This document shows positions 17,497 to 25,851 of a stretch of DNA of 64,000 nt, piece after piece. The stretch comes from UBA4874 sp002399435 (lineage in GTDB: Bacteria; Bacillota; Clostridia; Caldicoprobacterales; DTU083): contig DAISGI010000003.1 of assembly GCA_036823195.1 (NCBI GenBank), positions 46,932 through 110,931 on the forward strand. The letters are read 5' to 3'. The notes beneath the pieces were generated by a model. That model was not told the DNA's origin. It ran no database searches and saw only the letters and a list, made by a program, of their open reading frames with translations. The position numbers and the translations under genes are program-made. How positions within the stretch are numbered: position 1 is the first letter of the stretch; the number at the start of each line of letters is the position of its first letter.

Positions 17497-17533
17497 GGAA
17501 GAACGGGGTGGCATGACTCCTTCTTCCTTTTTT
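17497..17533 (+). terminator. Hairpin terminator/attenuator between rpsB and tsf
   Basis: GGAAGAA (17497-17503) pairs with TTCTTCC (17521-17527), extended by GGGGT/ACTCC, and six T follow (17528-17533). It probably trims readthrough so that S2 and EF-Ts are made in different amounts. Confidence 0.8.
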
Positions 17534-17577
17534 AATGAATATTTGTATTTTATTTTACCTTGAAGGAGGAAAATGAT

Positions 17578-18225
17578 ATGATTTCTGCATCCAGCGTCAA
17601 AGAGCTGAGAAATATGACCGGCGCCGGTATTATGGACTGTAAAAAGGCATTGCAGGAAGCAGATGGCGATAAAGAAAAAGCAATCGATATTCTGAGGGAA
17701 AAGGGAATATCAGCTGCAGCAAAAAAGGCCGATCGGATCGCAGCGGAAGGGATCGTGGAGTCCTATATCCATATGGGCGGCAGGATCGGTGTCATGGTTG
17801 AGGTGAACTGTGAAACCGACTTTGTTGCAAAAACCCCGGAATTCAAGTCTTTTGTGAGAGATATCGCAATGCATGTTGCTGCAACCGATCCGCAGTATCT
17901 CAGCAAGGAGGACGTCCCGGAAAAGGATGTCGCCAGGGAAAAGGAAATTCTCAGGGCGCAGGCATTAAGTGAAGGCAAGCCGGAGAAAATCGTCGATCGG
18001 ATGGTGGAGGGGCGTCTTGAAAAATATTTCAAGGAAATCTGTCTTTTGGAGCAGGCATTCGTCAAGGATCCGGACAAGACCATCCGGGATATTGTAAACG
18101 AGCAAATTTCCAGGGTCGGCGAAAATATCCGTATCCGAAGATTTGTCCGGTATGAAATGGGAGAAGGACTGGAAAAGCGACAGAACGATTTTGCAAAGGA
18201 AGTTATGGGTCAGGTCCAGGGCTGA
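17578..18225 (+). CDS. tsf: Translation elongation factor Ts
   Basis: 215 residues from ATG 17578 with AAGGAGGA 7 nt upstream; the upstream ATG at 17572 hits a stop at once. VKELRNMTGAGIMDCKKAL (UBA-like N-domain) and VEVNCETDFVAKTPEF identify EF-Ts, the nucleotide exchange factor for EF-Tu. Shorter than the E. coli protein, as is normal in Firmicutes. Flanked by hairpins on both sides. Confidence 0.99.
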   Translation: MISASSVKELRNMTGAGIMDCKKALQEADGDKEKAIDILREKGISAAAKKADRIAAEGIVESYIHMGGRIGVMVEVNCETDFVAKTPEFKSFVRDIAMHVAATDPQYLSKEDVPEKDVAREKEILRAQALSEGKPEKIVDRMVEGRLEKYFKEICLLEQAFVKDPDKTIRDIVNEQISRVGENIRIRRFVRYEMGEGLEKRQNDFAKEVMGQVQG

Positions 18226-18233
18226 AAGGAGAA

Positions 18234-18262
18234 GAGGAACACTTTCGTGTTTCTCTTTTTTT
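18234..18262 (+). terminator. Terminator/attenuator between tsf and pyrH
   Basis: GAGGAACAC (18234-18242) pairs with GTGTTTCTC (18247-18255, one G-U) around a TTTC loop, followed by seven T. No obvious new promoter precedes pyrH, so partial readthrough is likely. Confidence 0.85.
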
Positions 18263-18285
18263 AAGAGGGAAGAAGGAGATTTCAT

Positions 18286-19014
18286 ATGAATGTAGAAAAT
18301 ACCAACAAACCCATCTACAACAGAGTCGTGCTGAAGCTGAGCGGTGAAGCGCTTGCCGGCAGGGCAGGCCATGGCTTTGATTATGACATCCTGAACGACA
18401 TCTCCGATGAAGTCATTGAAATCAACAATCTGGGCGTACAGGTCGCCATTGTTGTCGGAGGCGGTAATATCTGGAGAGGGCGAAGCGGCGTTGGCATGGA
18501 TCGGAGTACGGCGGATTACATGGGTATGCTTGCCACGGTCATCAATGCTCTTGCCATGCAGGATGCCCTGGAGAAAAAAGGCATGCAGACCAGAGTCCAG
18601 ACAGCCATTGAAATGCGGGAGGTGGCGGAGCCCTATATCCGGAGAAGGGCAATCCGTCATCTGGAGAAAGGAAGAGTCGTAATATTTGCCGGCGGCACAG
18701 GGAACCCTTTTTTTTCAACGGATACCACAGCAGCTCTCCGTGCTGCGGAGATCGAAGCGGAAGTGATCCTGCTTGCCAAGAATATCGATGCGGTTTACAA
18801 TGATGATCCCAATAAGAATCCAAATGCGAAAAAATTGGACCGCATTCGTTATATTGAAGTCATTAACCGCGGCCTGGCCGTGATGGATACCACAGCCATT
18901 ACCCTGTGCATGGAAAACAAAATACCGATCCAGGTTTTTGGCTTGAAAAAGAAAGGCAATATAAAAGCTGCAGTATTGGGTAAAAGAATCGGAACGGTGA
19001 TAAAGGAGGAATAA
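18286..19014 (+). CDS. pyrH: Uridylate kinase
   Basis: 242 residues of the amino-acid-kinase fold: VLKLSGEALAG, VGGGNIWRG, DYMGMLATVINALAMQDAL and FAGGTGNPFFSTDTTAALRAAEI are the PyrH signatures. It makes UDP from UMP in the cytoplasm and in Gram-positives is regulated by GTP and UTP. Preceded by GAAGGAG; frr follows after 3 nt. Confidence 0.98.
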   Translation: MNVENTNKPIYNRVVLKLSGEALAGRAGHGFDYDILNDISDEVIEINNLGVQVAIVVGGGNIWRGRSGVGMDRSTADYMGMLATVINALAMQDALEKKGMQTRVQTAIEMREVAEPYIRRRAIRHLEKGRVVIFAGGTGNPFFSTDTTAALRAAEIEAEVILLAKNIDAVYNDDPNKNPNAKKLDRIRYIEVINRGLAVMDTTAITLCMENKIPIQVFGLKKKGNIKAAVLGKRIGTVIKEE

Positions 19015-19017
19015 GTC

Positions 19018-19572
19018 ATGGAGGAAGTGTACAAAGAAGCAAACAGCAAGATGGTGAAGTCATTGCAGGTGTTAAGATCCAATTTGGCAGGCTTAAGAGC
19101 CGGCAGGGCAAATCCACATCTGTTGGACCGTATTGTGGTGGACTATTATGGCACTCCCGCTCCGCTCAATCAGATTGGAAATATCTCCACTCCGGAGCCG
19201 AGACAACTGGTTATTGCTCCCTGGGAGTCCAGGATGATCCCCCTGGTGGAAAAGGCGATCATGAAATCGGATATCGGCATTACTCCCAGCAACGATGGGA
19301 AGGTCATCCGACTTATTTTCCCTGAATTAACAGAAGAAAGAAGAAAAGAGCTGGTAAAAACCGTTAGCCAATATGGCGAAGAATCCAGGATTGCCATTCG
19401 AGCCATCCGGAGAGAGGCCAACGATACCATAAAGAAACAGAAAAAGCAGTCTGAGATTACAGAAGATGAGCAAAAGGACAGCGAGAGCAAGATTCAGGAT
19501 CTGACCGATGATCACATTAAAAAGGTGGACGAGATCGTAAAAGAAAAAGAAAGGGAGATATTGGAATTTTAA
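19018..19572 (+). CDS. frr: Ribosome recycling factor
   Basis: 184 residues, full family length: LRSNLAGLRAGRANPHLLD, PLNQIGNISTPEPRQLVI, IRLIFPELTEERRKELVK and the long C-terminal helix with DDHIKKVDEIVKEKEREI. It splits post-termination ribosomes together with EF-G. Its last codons overlap the beginning of a small, probably coding frame (19566-19787). Confidence 0.99.
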   Translation: MEEVYKEANSKMVKSLQVLRSNLAGLRAGRANPHLLDRIVVDYYGTPAPLNQIGNISTPEPRQLVIAPWESRMIPLVEKAIMKSDIGITPSNDGKVIRLIFPELTEERRKELVKTVSQYGEESRIAIRAIRREANDTIKKQKKQSEITEDEQKDSESKIQDLTDDHIKKVDEIVKEKEREILEF

Positions 19573-19787
19573 CCTATCCTGATTTTATTGGCGAAACTCT
19601 GGAAAATGTGAAAGGAGTCCTTGCATCGGAATATCCAACAGCCCGATATCAGGTCCTTTATTATGGTCCTCCAAGAAAGCGGCTGGATGTTGCACCACCT
19701 GACCGCATCTGTCGGATCATCCGGCAGAGAAGCAAAGATGACGATCAGCTGGAATTTACCGTTTCCCCATTTCAAGGGTTGGAATGA
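19566..19787 (+). CDS. Probable small protein with non-canonical start between frr and uppS
   Basis: A 73-codon frame in -1 relation to frr, ending at TGA 19785 directly at the foot of a strong terminator. It reads as real protein: YPDFIGETLENVKGVL (a PASTA-like helix pattern), ARYQVLYYGPPRKRLDV, DRICRIIRQR and LEFTVSP. No ATG, GTG or TTG lies near its head; ATT 19566 (or ATT 19560) is preceded by AAAGGGAG at workable spacing, and GTG 19608 is an internal alternative. It may instead be translated by reinitiation after frr. The family is not recognised and the function is unknown. Evidence is composition and placement only. Confidence 0.55.
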   Translation: MLTYPDFIGETLENVKGVLASEYPTARYQVLYYGPPRKRLDVAPPDRICRIIRQRSKDDDQLEFTVSPFQGLE

Positions 19788-19811
19788 AAAAGCAGCATTG
19801 GCTGCTTTTTC
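19786..19811 (+). terminator. Terminator before uppS
   Basis: GAAAAAGCAGC (19786-19796) pairs with GCTGCTTTTTC (19801-19811) around a 4-nt loop. The stem starts at the stop codon of the small frr-uppS frame. Confidence 0.85.
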
Positions 19812-19848
19812 ATCGTATGGGAGTTGAAAGCGAAGGATGAGATGATCA

Positions 19849-20634
19849 ATGGGTTTAAAAAGCATTATCATGGGAAAAAATAGAAAACATAGCCGGGCTC
19901 TTTATGAAAAGGTCCGATCCAAGCCGTTGCCAGCGCATGTCGCCATCATTATGGACGGGAATGGTCGTTGGGCGAATCTCCGGAATTTACCAAGAACGGC
20001 AGGGCACCACCGGGGTGTGGAAACCCTGCGCGGTATCATCCGTACATCTTCGGAGCTGGGGATCCGATATTTGACACTTTATGCATTTTCCACGGAAAAT
20101 TGGAAGAGACCGAAGTCGGAAGTCCGTTATCTGATGTCTCTTATCGTTGAGTTTCTGCAGAAGGAGATTGAGGAGCTGAACGAAAACGGAGTAAAGATCC
20201 ATATGCTGGGCCAGTTGGAGGAACTTCCTGCCGATGCGGGGAAGGAAATCCGCAAAGCCATGGAAACGACTCGCAGAAACAAGGGCCTGCAGGTAAACAT
20301 TGCAATCAATTACGGAAGTAGAATGGAGATTACCCTGGCTGCAAGGTCGATTGCAGAAGATGTATCCCATGGCAGGCTTTCTGCGAAAGATATTGATGAG
20401 GAAAAGTTCTCCCATTACCTGGAAACCGATGGCATACCGGATCCTGATTTGTTGATACGGACCGGCGGTGAATATCGTTTAAGCAATTTCCTGCTTTTTC
20501 AGTCCGCTTATACGGAACTGATTTTCACAAGAAAGGATCTTTATTGGCCGGATTTCACCCGGGACCAGTACTTAAAGGCTCTTATCGAGTATCAGAAACG
20601 GGTACGGAAATTTGGAGGAATTAAGAGAAATTAA
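19849..20634 (+). CDS. uppS: Isoprenyl transferase (undecaprenyl diphosphate synthase)
   Basis: 261 residues. AIIMDGNGRWA with catalytic D36, RTAGHHRGVETL, LTLYAFSTENWKRP and PDLLIRTGGEYRLSNFLLFQ are the cis-prenyltransferase blocks. It condenses isopentenyl diphosphate to the C55 carrier used for peptidoglycan. The first 25 or so residues precede the core; ATG 19849 has GAAGGATGAG upstream, and ATG 19870 is possible. Followed one base later by the cdsA open frame. Confidence 0.97.
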   Translation: MGLKSIIMGKNRKHSRALYEKVRSKPLPAHVAIIMDGNGRWANLRNLPRTAGHHRGVETLRGIIRTSSELGIRYLTLYAFSTENWKRPKSEVRYLMSLIVEFLQKEIEELNENGVKIHMLGQLEELPADAGKEIRKAMETTRRNKGLQVNIAINYGSRMEITLAARSIAEDVSHGRLSAKDIDEEKFSHYLETDGIPDPDLLIRTGGEYRLSNFLLFQSAYTELIFTRKDLYWPDFTRDQYLKALIEYQKRVRKFGGIKRN

Positions 20635-20655
20635 GTGGGAAGAGGAGATTTTGGG

Positions 20656-21471
20656 TTGAAAAAAATGAGTGAGCTGCAAACCAGAATATTGTTCGGCGGG
20701 ATTGGCGTGCTTTTTTTGATTCTGATGCTCTGGATCGGAGGATGGATATTTGATCTGTTTCTGATTGCAATCGCTCTGATCGGCGCCAGAGAGGTCTATT
20801 TTGCGTTTGAAAAAAAGGGATATGCGCCTCAAAAACAGGCTGGGTATCTGATGATTATCATTTTTTACCTGCAGCACCTGTATTGGTCAGGCAAATATGA
20901 TTTTGTCCTAACGCTTACCATGGTGATCTTTTCATTGTCCCTGTGCGTGTGGAAGAAGGATGTCCATCCCAATGACATGGCCGTTACGGTGCTTGGTTTC
21001 TTTTATCCTGGCATAGCCTTAGTGTTTGCTTTTCTTCTTCGGGATTTTACGCATGAGAATTACCTGCTGATATTGGCACTGGCATCTACTTTTGCCACAG
21101 ATACGGCTGCGTACTTTGTCGGAAGAAAATTTGGCAGCAAAAAGTTATGCCCTTCCATCAGTCCGGGGAAAACAGTGGAAGGCAGTGCAGGCGGTCTGGC
21201 AGGCAGCGTTCTTGTTACCATTCTGACCGGACTTGTTTTAAACCTGGTATACCACAGCCAGATTGCCGTGATCCATTTTACCGTCATAGGCCTGCTGGGT
21301 GGCGCCATTTCCCAGGCAGGGGATCTGACGGCTTCTGCTATCAAAAGGTATTGCGGGATAAAGGACTATGGGAACATCTTACCGGGGCACGGCGGAATTC
21401 TGGATCGGATTGACAGTTTGCTGTTTACCCTGCCTGTGGTCTATATTTATGCCCTGTTATTTTTGATTTGA
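20656..21471 (+). CDS. cdsA: Phosphatidate cytidylyltransferase
   Basis: 271 residues from TTG 20656, chosen for AGAGGAGA about 9 nt upstream (GTG 20635 and ATG 20665 are alternatives). Seven or eight hydrophobic segments and the C-terminal signature SAIKRYCGIKDYGNILPGHGGILDRID identify CdsA, the membrane enzyme that makes CDP-diacylglycerol for phospholipid synthesis and feeds PgsA encoded later in the window. Confidence 0.96.
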   Translation: MKKMSELQTRILFGGIGVLFLILMLWIGGWIFDLFLIAIALIGAREVYFAFEKKGYAPQKQAGYLMIIIFYLQHLYWSGKYDFVLTLTMVIFSLSLCVWKKDVHPNDMAVTVLGFFYPGIALVFAFLLRDFTHENYLLILALASTFATDTAAYFVGRKFGSKKLCPSISPGKTVEGSAGGLAGSVLVTILTGLVLNLVYHSQIAVIHFTVIGLLGGAISQAGDLTASAIKRYCGIKDYGNILPGHGGILDRIDSLLFTLPVVYIYALLFLI

Positions 21472-21495
21472 CACGGACAAAAGAGGGAGAATAAC

Positions 21496-22680
21496 ATGAA
21501 GAGAATTGCTGTGCTGGGCTCCACCGGTTCCATTGGAACCCAGGCTCTGGACATTTTGGGGCAATACCCAACGGAGTTTGAAATCAAGGCTCTATGCGCC
21601 TATGGAAATATCGATGTACTGGAGAAACAGGCTCTGCGGTTTCATCCCGGGAAAGTCGGTGTTGTTCTTCCCGAAAGAGCGAAAATCCTGCAAAGCCGCC
21701 TTCCTCATAAAACAGCAGTCCTGTCGGGGAGAAAAGCCATGACAGAAATTGCCTCCCTTCCGGACATTGACATGGTCCTGGTGGCGGTTGTGGGAATTTC
21801 CGGGCTAAAGGCTACCATTGCGGCCCTTGAGGCGGGTAACTGCGTTGCCCTGGCGAACAAGGAATCCCTGGTGGCAGGCGGACAGCTGGTAATGGATGCA
21901 GCCAAAAAAACGGGTACCAGGATTCTGCCTGTGGACAGTGAGCATTCTGCTATATTTCAGTGCCTTCAGGGAAATACCGGAGGAAAGGGGAAAGCCTCCT
22001 TCTGGGCTCCCGGAGAGCCGGAGCCTCCGGCCATCCGCAGGATTTTATTGACTGCCTCCGGAGGTCCTTTCCGCGGAATTGACCGGGAAAGTCTCCGACA
22101 TGTCCGGGTTTCCAGTGCTTTGAAACATCCCAGGTGGAATATGGGAAAAAAAGTCACAGTGGATTCCGCCACACTGATCAACAAAGGATTGGAAGTCATT
22201 GAGGCGAGATGGCTTTTTGGAGTGGATTTGGATCAGATCGAAGTTTTGGTCCATCCACAGAGCATTATCCACTCCATGGTGGAGTTCCCGGACGGCGCGG
22301 TCCTTGCCCAGATGGGAATGCCGGATATGAGGCTACCCATCCTGTATGCCTTTACATGGCCGAAACGTTTTTCCACACGGCTGCCTTCCGTCGACTTTTT
22401 TGAGCTGGGGAGCCTTACCTTTGAAAAGCCGGATGTTTCCCGGTTTCCAGGTCTGGCTCTGGCAATGGAAGCTGCCCGGATCGGCGGCACCATGCCGGCG
22501 GTACTGAATGCCGCCAACGAAGTTGCAGTGCAGAAATTTTTGGAAGAATCCATATCCTTTCCAGATATTCCCCAAATCGTGGAGAAAGCCATGGGATCCC
22601 ATCGGGTGGTTTCTTCTCCTTCCCTGGAGGATATTTTTGGGGCGGATCAGGAAACCAGAGATCTATTACAAGAAGGATGA
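21496..22680 (+). CDS. dxr: 1-deoxy-D-xylulose 5-phosphate reductoisomerase
   Basis: 394 residues. The NADPH-binding start LGSTGSIGTQALDI, ALANKESLVAGG, LPVDSEHSAIFQCL and the catalytic region LTASGGPFRG, HPRWNMGKKVTVDSATLINKGLE, then HPQSIIHSMVEF are intact. It catalyses the committed step of the MEP isoprenoid pathway. In many clostridia rseP and ispG follow; rseP is here, ispG is not. Confidence 0.98.
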   Translation: MKRIAVLGSTGSIGTQALDILGQYPTEFEIKALCAYGNIDVLEKQALRFHPGKVGVVLPERAKILQSRLPHKTAVLSGRKAMTEIASLPDIDMVLVAVVGISGLKATIAALEAGNCVALANKESLVAGGQLVMDAAKKTGTRILPVDSEHSAIFQCLQGNTGGKGKASFWAPGEPEPPAIRRILLTASGGPFRGIDRESLRHVRVSSALKHPRWNMGKKVTVDSATLINKGLEVIEARWLFGVDLDQIEVLVHPQSIIHSMVEFPDGAVLAQMGMPDMRLPILYAFTWPKRFSTRLPSVDFFELGSLTFEKPDVSRFPGLALAMEAARIGGTMPAVLNAANEVAVQKFLEESISFPDIPQIVEKAMGSHRVVSSPSLEDIFGADQETRDLLQEG

Positions 22681-22686
22681 TGGTAG

Positions 22687-23718
22687 ATGAAGATTTTAAT
22701 CTCTTTGGCCTTTCTCAGTATCATGATAATGATCCACGAAGTGGGACATTTTTTGGCTGCCAGGAGTGTTGGGATTTTTGCCGAGGAATTATCCATTGGC
22801 ATGGGGCCAAGGCTGTTGAAAATTCCCGGAAGGGAAACGGAATACTCCCTGCGTCTGCTGCCCATAGGCGGCTATGTGCGTTTTTTGGGGGAAGATGAAG
22901 AAAGTGACGATCCCAGGGCATTCAACAAGGCCAAAGTATGGAAAAGGATCGTCACCGTTGTTGCAGGTCCACTGATGAATATCCTGCTGGCGGTTCTGAT
23001 GCTGACGGTTTCTTCCCTTACGTTCGGCATCTTTGATACGGACCTTCCCATCATAGAGGATGTCATCTCTGGTTATCCTGCCGAAAAGGCTGGTTTGCGT
23101 CCGGGGGACCGCATTTTATCTGTTGGGGATATGGATGTTTCCAAGCTCAAGGATTCGGAAGCCGTGCAGAAAATTCGTTCCTACATCAATGAAAACGGAT
23201 CGGATCCGTTTCAGGTTATTCTGGAACGAAGCGGGCAGACAAAGCATCTGAAAGTCGTTCCCAGCTACGATAAGGAAAACAACCGTTATCAACTTGGCTT
23301 CTATTTCAAGGTGCGAACCAGAAAGCCGGGATTTTTGAAAGCAATTGCAATTTCCTTTCAGCAAACCTTCCAGATGATCGGCATGATGTTGGCTGCGCTG
23401 AAGGACCTGATCTTTTCCGGAACCGGCGTTAACGGCCTGATGGGTCCGGTGGGTCTTGTCGGTGAGATTGGGAAGGCAGCTCAGGCCGGGATACAGCAGC
23501 TTCTGAATCTGGGCATTGTCATTACGATCAATCTGGGAATCATGAATCTGGTTCCTTTTCCGGCACTGGATGGAGGGAAGTTGCTTTTGCTTGTGGTGGA
23601 AGGCCTGCGGGGGAAGCCCATGGATCAGAGCAAGGAAGGCTTTTTCAACCTGATCGGTTTTGTCCTGCTGATGATATTGATGGTTGTGGTAACCTACAAG
23701 GATATCATACGATTCTGA
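22687..23718 (+). CDS. rseP: RseP/RasP-type site-2 intramembrane metalloprotease
   Basis: 343 residues. Zinc-binding H17-EVGH21 in the first membrane helix, the FLGEDEESDDPRAFNKAKVWKRI loop, a PDZ domain about 115-195 (ISGYPAEKAGLRPGDRIL), and the distal NLVPFPALDGGKLL motif carrying the third zinc ligand. Such proteases cut membrane-embedded anti-sigma factors and leftover signal peptides. It lies 6 nt after dxr and probably ends the operon. Confidence 0.96.
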   Translation: MKILISLAFLSIMIMIHEVGHFLAARSVGIFAEELSIGMGPRLLKIPGRETEYSLRLLPIGGYVRFLGEDEESDDPRAFNKAKVWKRIVTVVAGPLMNILLAVLMLTVSSLTFGIFDTDLPIIEDVISGYPAEKAGLRPGDRILSVGDMDVSKLKDSEAVQKIRSYINENGSDPFQVILERSGQTKHLKVVPSYDKENNRYQLGFYFKVRTRKPGFLKAIAISFQQTFQMIGMMLAALKDLIFSGTGVNGLMGPVGLVGEIGKAAQAGIQQLLNLGIVITINLGIMNLVPFPALDGGKLLLLVVEGLRGKPMDQSKEGFFNLIGFVLLMILMVVVTYKDIIRF

Positions 23719-23788
23719 TGAGCCATGAGATAACGCTGCAGGCGGCCCTTATTGATCATTGAGCCATGGTGGGATTTTTATTTCACTC

Positions 23789-23817
23789 TTGCACATCTTT
23801 CGATTGAATGGTATACT
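23789..23817 (+). promoter_or_regulatory. Sigma-A promoter of the rimP-nusA-infB operon
   Basis: TTGCAC (23789-23794), a 17-bp spacer and TATACT (23812-23817). It gives a leader of about 125 nt before rimP. Confidence 0.75.
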
Positions 23818-23846
23818 TTCTAGTGTGTGAATAGGAATTCGGCGAT

Positions 23847-23870
23847 AGAGTGGGTCAAACCCACTCTTTC
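23847..23870 (+). promoter_or_regulatory. Hairpin in the rimP leader
   Basis: AGAGTGGGT (23847-23855) and ACCCACTCT (23859-23867) form a perfect 9-bp stem with a 3-nt loop, followed by TTC. It is placed where a NusA-responsive attenuator would sit, but the T-run is too short for a strong terminator. Confidence 0.5.
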
Positions 23871-23949
23871 ATGTTATAGATGAAATTGGGAAAGGATATG
23901 GCATAGGCAGAAAATTAAACTGTTTGAAAATGAGTTTACGGAGGGAATC

Positions 23950-24414
23950 ATGTCAAGAGGTAGAGTGGAGCATCTGACGGAGCAGATGGCACTTCCCGTT
24001 GTGGAGGATTTGAATTGTGAGCTGGTGGATGTGGAGTACAAAAAGGAAGGAAGCCAATGGTATCTGCGTATCTATATCGACAAACAGCCCGATGGGGTAA
24101 CAGTGGAGGATTGTCAGGAGTTAAGCGAACGGGTCGGGAAATTGCTGGACGAAAGCGATCCGATTCCTCACAGCTATTTTCTGGAGGTTTCTTCTCCGGG
24201 GTTGGACCGTATTTTGAAAAAGGATGCGGATTTTGAACGATACAAAGGCTCCAGGGTGGATGTTTCCCTGTACCGGTCAAGAAAAGGCATAAAAAAGTTT
24301 ACAGGAGAACTGATCGGATGGAAGGACGATCAATTGGTAATCCGGGATCAGGAAAAAGTTTATTCCTTCCCGCGATCGGAGGTCGCTGTCGTCAGATTGT
24401 CGATAGAATTTTAA
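23950..24414 (+). CDS. rimP: Ribosome maturation factor RimP
   Basis: 154 residues. An N-terminal alpha/beta domain (ALPVVEDLNCELVDVEYKKEG..YLRIYIDKQPDGVTVEDCQELSE), HSYFLEVSSPGLDRIL, and a C-terminal SH3-like domain. RimP binds S12 and is needed for 30S assembly. CGGAGGG precedes ATG 23950. polC, which often lies just upstream, is absent. Confidence 0.97.
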   Translation: MSRGRVEHLTEQMALPVVEDLNCELVDVEYKKEGSQWYLRIYIDKQPDGVTVEDCQELSERVGKLLDESDPIPHSYFLEVSSPGLDRILKKDADFERYKGSRVDVSLYRSRKGIKKFTGELIGWKDDQLVIRDQEKVYSFPRSEVAVVRLSIEF

Positions 24415-24436
24415 GCAGCTGTCAAGGAGGAGAAAA

Positions 24437-25576
24437 ATGTCTGGGGAGTTTTTAGAAGCGATTGAGCAAATATGCCGGGAAAAGGGCGTCGACAAGGATG
24501 TTCTGCTGGAGGCCATCGAAGCAGCCCTGGTATCCGCATACAAAAAGAATTTTGGCTCTGCGCCCAATGTGAAGGTAATCATTGATCGTCAGGCCGGAGA
24601 TGTCCGGGTGTTTTCCCAAAGGAAAGTCGTGCCGGAAGTCCAGGATTCCCTGCTGGAAGTTGACGAGGCAGAAGCGAGGAAGCTGAGTCCCGGAGCCCAG
24701 CTGGACGACATCGTGGATGTAGAAGTTACTCCCAGAAACTTCGGCAGAATTGCGGCTCAGAATGCAAAGCAGGTCGTCATGCAGCGTATCCGTGAAGCGG
24801 AAAGGGAACAGATTTTCAATAAATACAGTGAGCAGGAAAATGAGATTGTAACCGGATTGGTCCAACGTGTGGAGAAGCGGAACGTATTCATTGATCTGGA
24901 TAAAACGGAGGCCATTCTTCCTCCCGGTGAGCAAATGCCGGGAGAAAGATATCGGGTCAACAATCGCCTTAAGGTCTATATCACTGAGGTAAAGAAAACG
25001 ACAAAGGGACCGCAGATTACTGTTTCCCGGTCTCATCCCGGTCTGGTCAAGAGATTGTTTGAACTGGAGGTTCCGGAGATAGCGGAAGGAGAAGTATTAA
25101 TAAAGAATATTTCGCGTGAAGCAGGCTCCCGTACCAAAATCTCGGTTTATGCGGAAGATCCGAACATTGATCCGGTTGGATCCTGTGTCGGTCACAGAGG
25201 AATCCGCGTTCAGAAAATTGTTGAGGAACTCCGGGGGGAAAAGATTGATATCATCAAATGGAGCGAAAATCCAATGGAGTATATATCCAGTGCTTTAAGC
25301 CCTGCCAGGGTTTTGGATGTTTTGCCTTCCCCATCGGAAAAATCCGCCATGGTCATTGTCCCGGACAATCAATTGTCACTGGCCATTGGGAAGGAAGGCC
25401 AAAACGCCAGGCTGGCTGCCAAACTGACAGGCTGGAAGATTGACATAAAAAGCGAATCCCAGATCCGCCCATCCTATGAAAATCCGATACCGGAAGAACA
25501 GGAAGAACAGGAAGAACAAGAGGAACAAATGGATGAACAGGAGCAGGCGGAACCGCAGGATGGTGAATCCGATTGA
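24437..25576 (+). CDS. nusA: Transcription termination/antitermination factor NusA
   Basis: 379 residues: N-terminal RNA-polymerase-binding domain (1 to about 130), S1 domain (VTGLVQRVEKRNVFIDLDKTEAILP), and two KH domains (GSCVGHRGIRVQKIVEEL; LAIGKEGQNARLAAKLTGWKIDI). The tail is a run of Glu/Gln repeats (EEQ units), more repetitive than usual and probably disordered. It modulates pausing and termination. The stop overlaps the ylxR TTG start. Confidence 0.98.
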   Translation: MSGEFLEAIEQICREKGVDKDVLLEAIEAALVSAYKKNFGSAPNVKVIIDRQAGDVRVFSQRKVVPEVQDSLLEVDEAEARKLSPGAQLDDIVDVEVTPRNFGRIAAQNAKQVVMQRIREAEREQIFNKYSEQENEIVTGLVQRVEKRNVFIDLDKTEAILPPGEQMPGERYRVNNRLKVYITEVKKTTKGPQITVSRSHPGLVKRLFELEVPEIAEGEVLIKNISREAGSRTKISVYAEDPNIDPVGSCVGHRGIRVQKIVEELRGEKIDIIKWSENPMEYISSALSPARVLDVLPSPSEKSAMVIVPDNQLSLAIGKEGQNARLAAKLTGWKIDIKSESQIRPSYENPIPEEQEEQEEQEEQMDEQEQAEPQDGESD

Positions 25577-25851
25577 AAAAAAGAAAAATTCCCATGAGAA
25601 TGTGCGTTGGCTGCCGTCAAATGATGCCGAAAAAGGAATTGATTCGTATTGTGAAAAGTCCTGAAGGATCCATTGATCTGGATCGGAAGGGTAAGGCCCC
25701 CGGGCGGGGAGCCTATCTTTGCCGAAAAGAAGCCTGCATTGACAAGGCAGCAAAAAGCAGGTTACTGGAAAAGGCTTTTCATCAGAAGATGGAGCAGGAA
25801 GTATATGAGAAGCTGAAAACACAATTGAATGAAGGTGAATCCTATCGGTGA
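25573..25851 (+). CDS. rnpM: YlxR/RnpM, RNA-binding protein
   Basis: 92 residues of the YlxR (DUF448) family: RMCVGCRQMMPKKELIRIV, KAPGRGAYLCRKEACIDKA. In Bacillus this protein was shown to bind and modulate RNase P, hence RnpM. TTG 25573 shares its last bases with the nusA stop codon (TTGA), a coupled start, and overlaps the next gene by 23 nt. Confidence 0.93.
   Translation: MKKRKIPMRMCVGCRQMMPKKELIRIVKSPEGSIDLDRKGKAPGRGAYLCRKEACIDKAAKSRLLEKAFHQKMEQEVYEKLKTQLNEGESYR

Noticed and set aside
19621..19827. 68-codon frame from TTG 19621 between frr and uppS
   Set aside because: It has an AAAGGAG site but runs through the terminator hairpin and reads poorly; the overlapping frame 19566-19787 looks far more protein-like.
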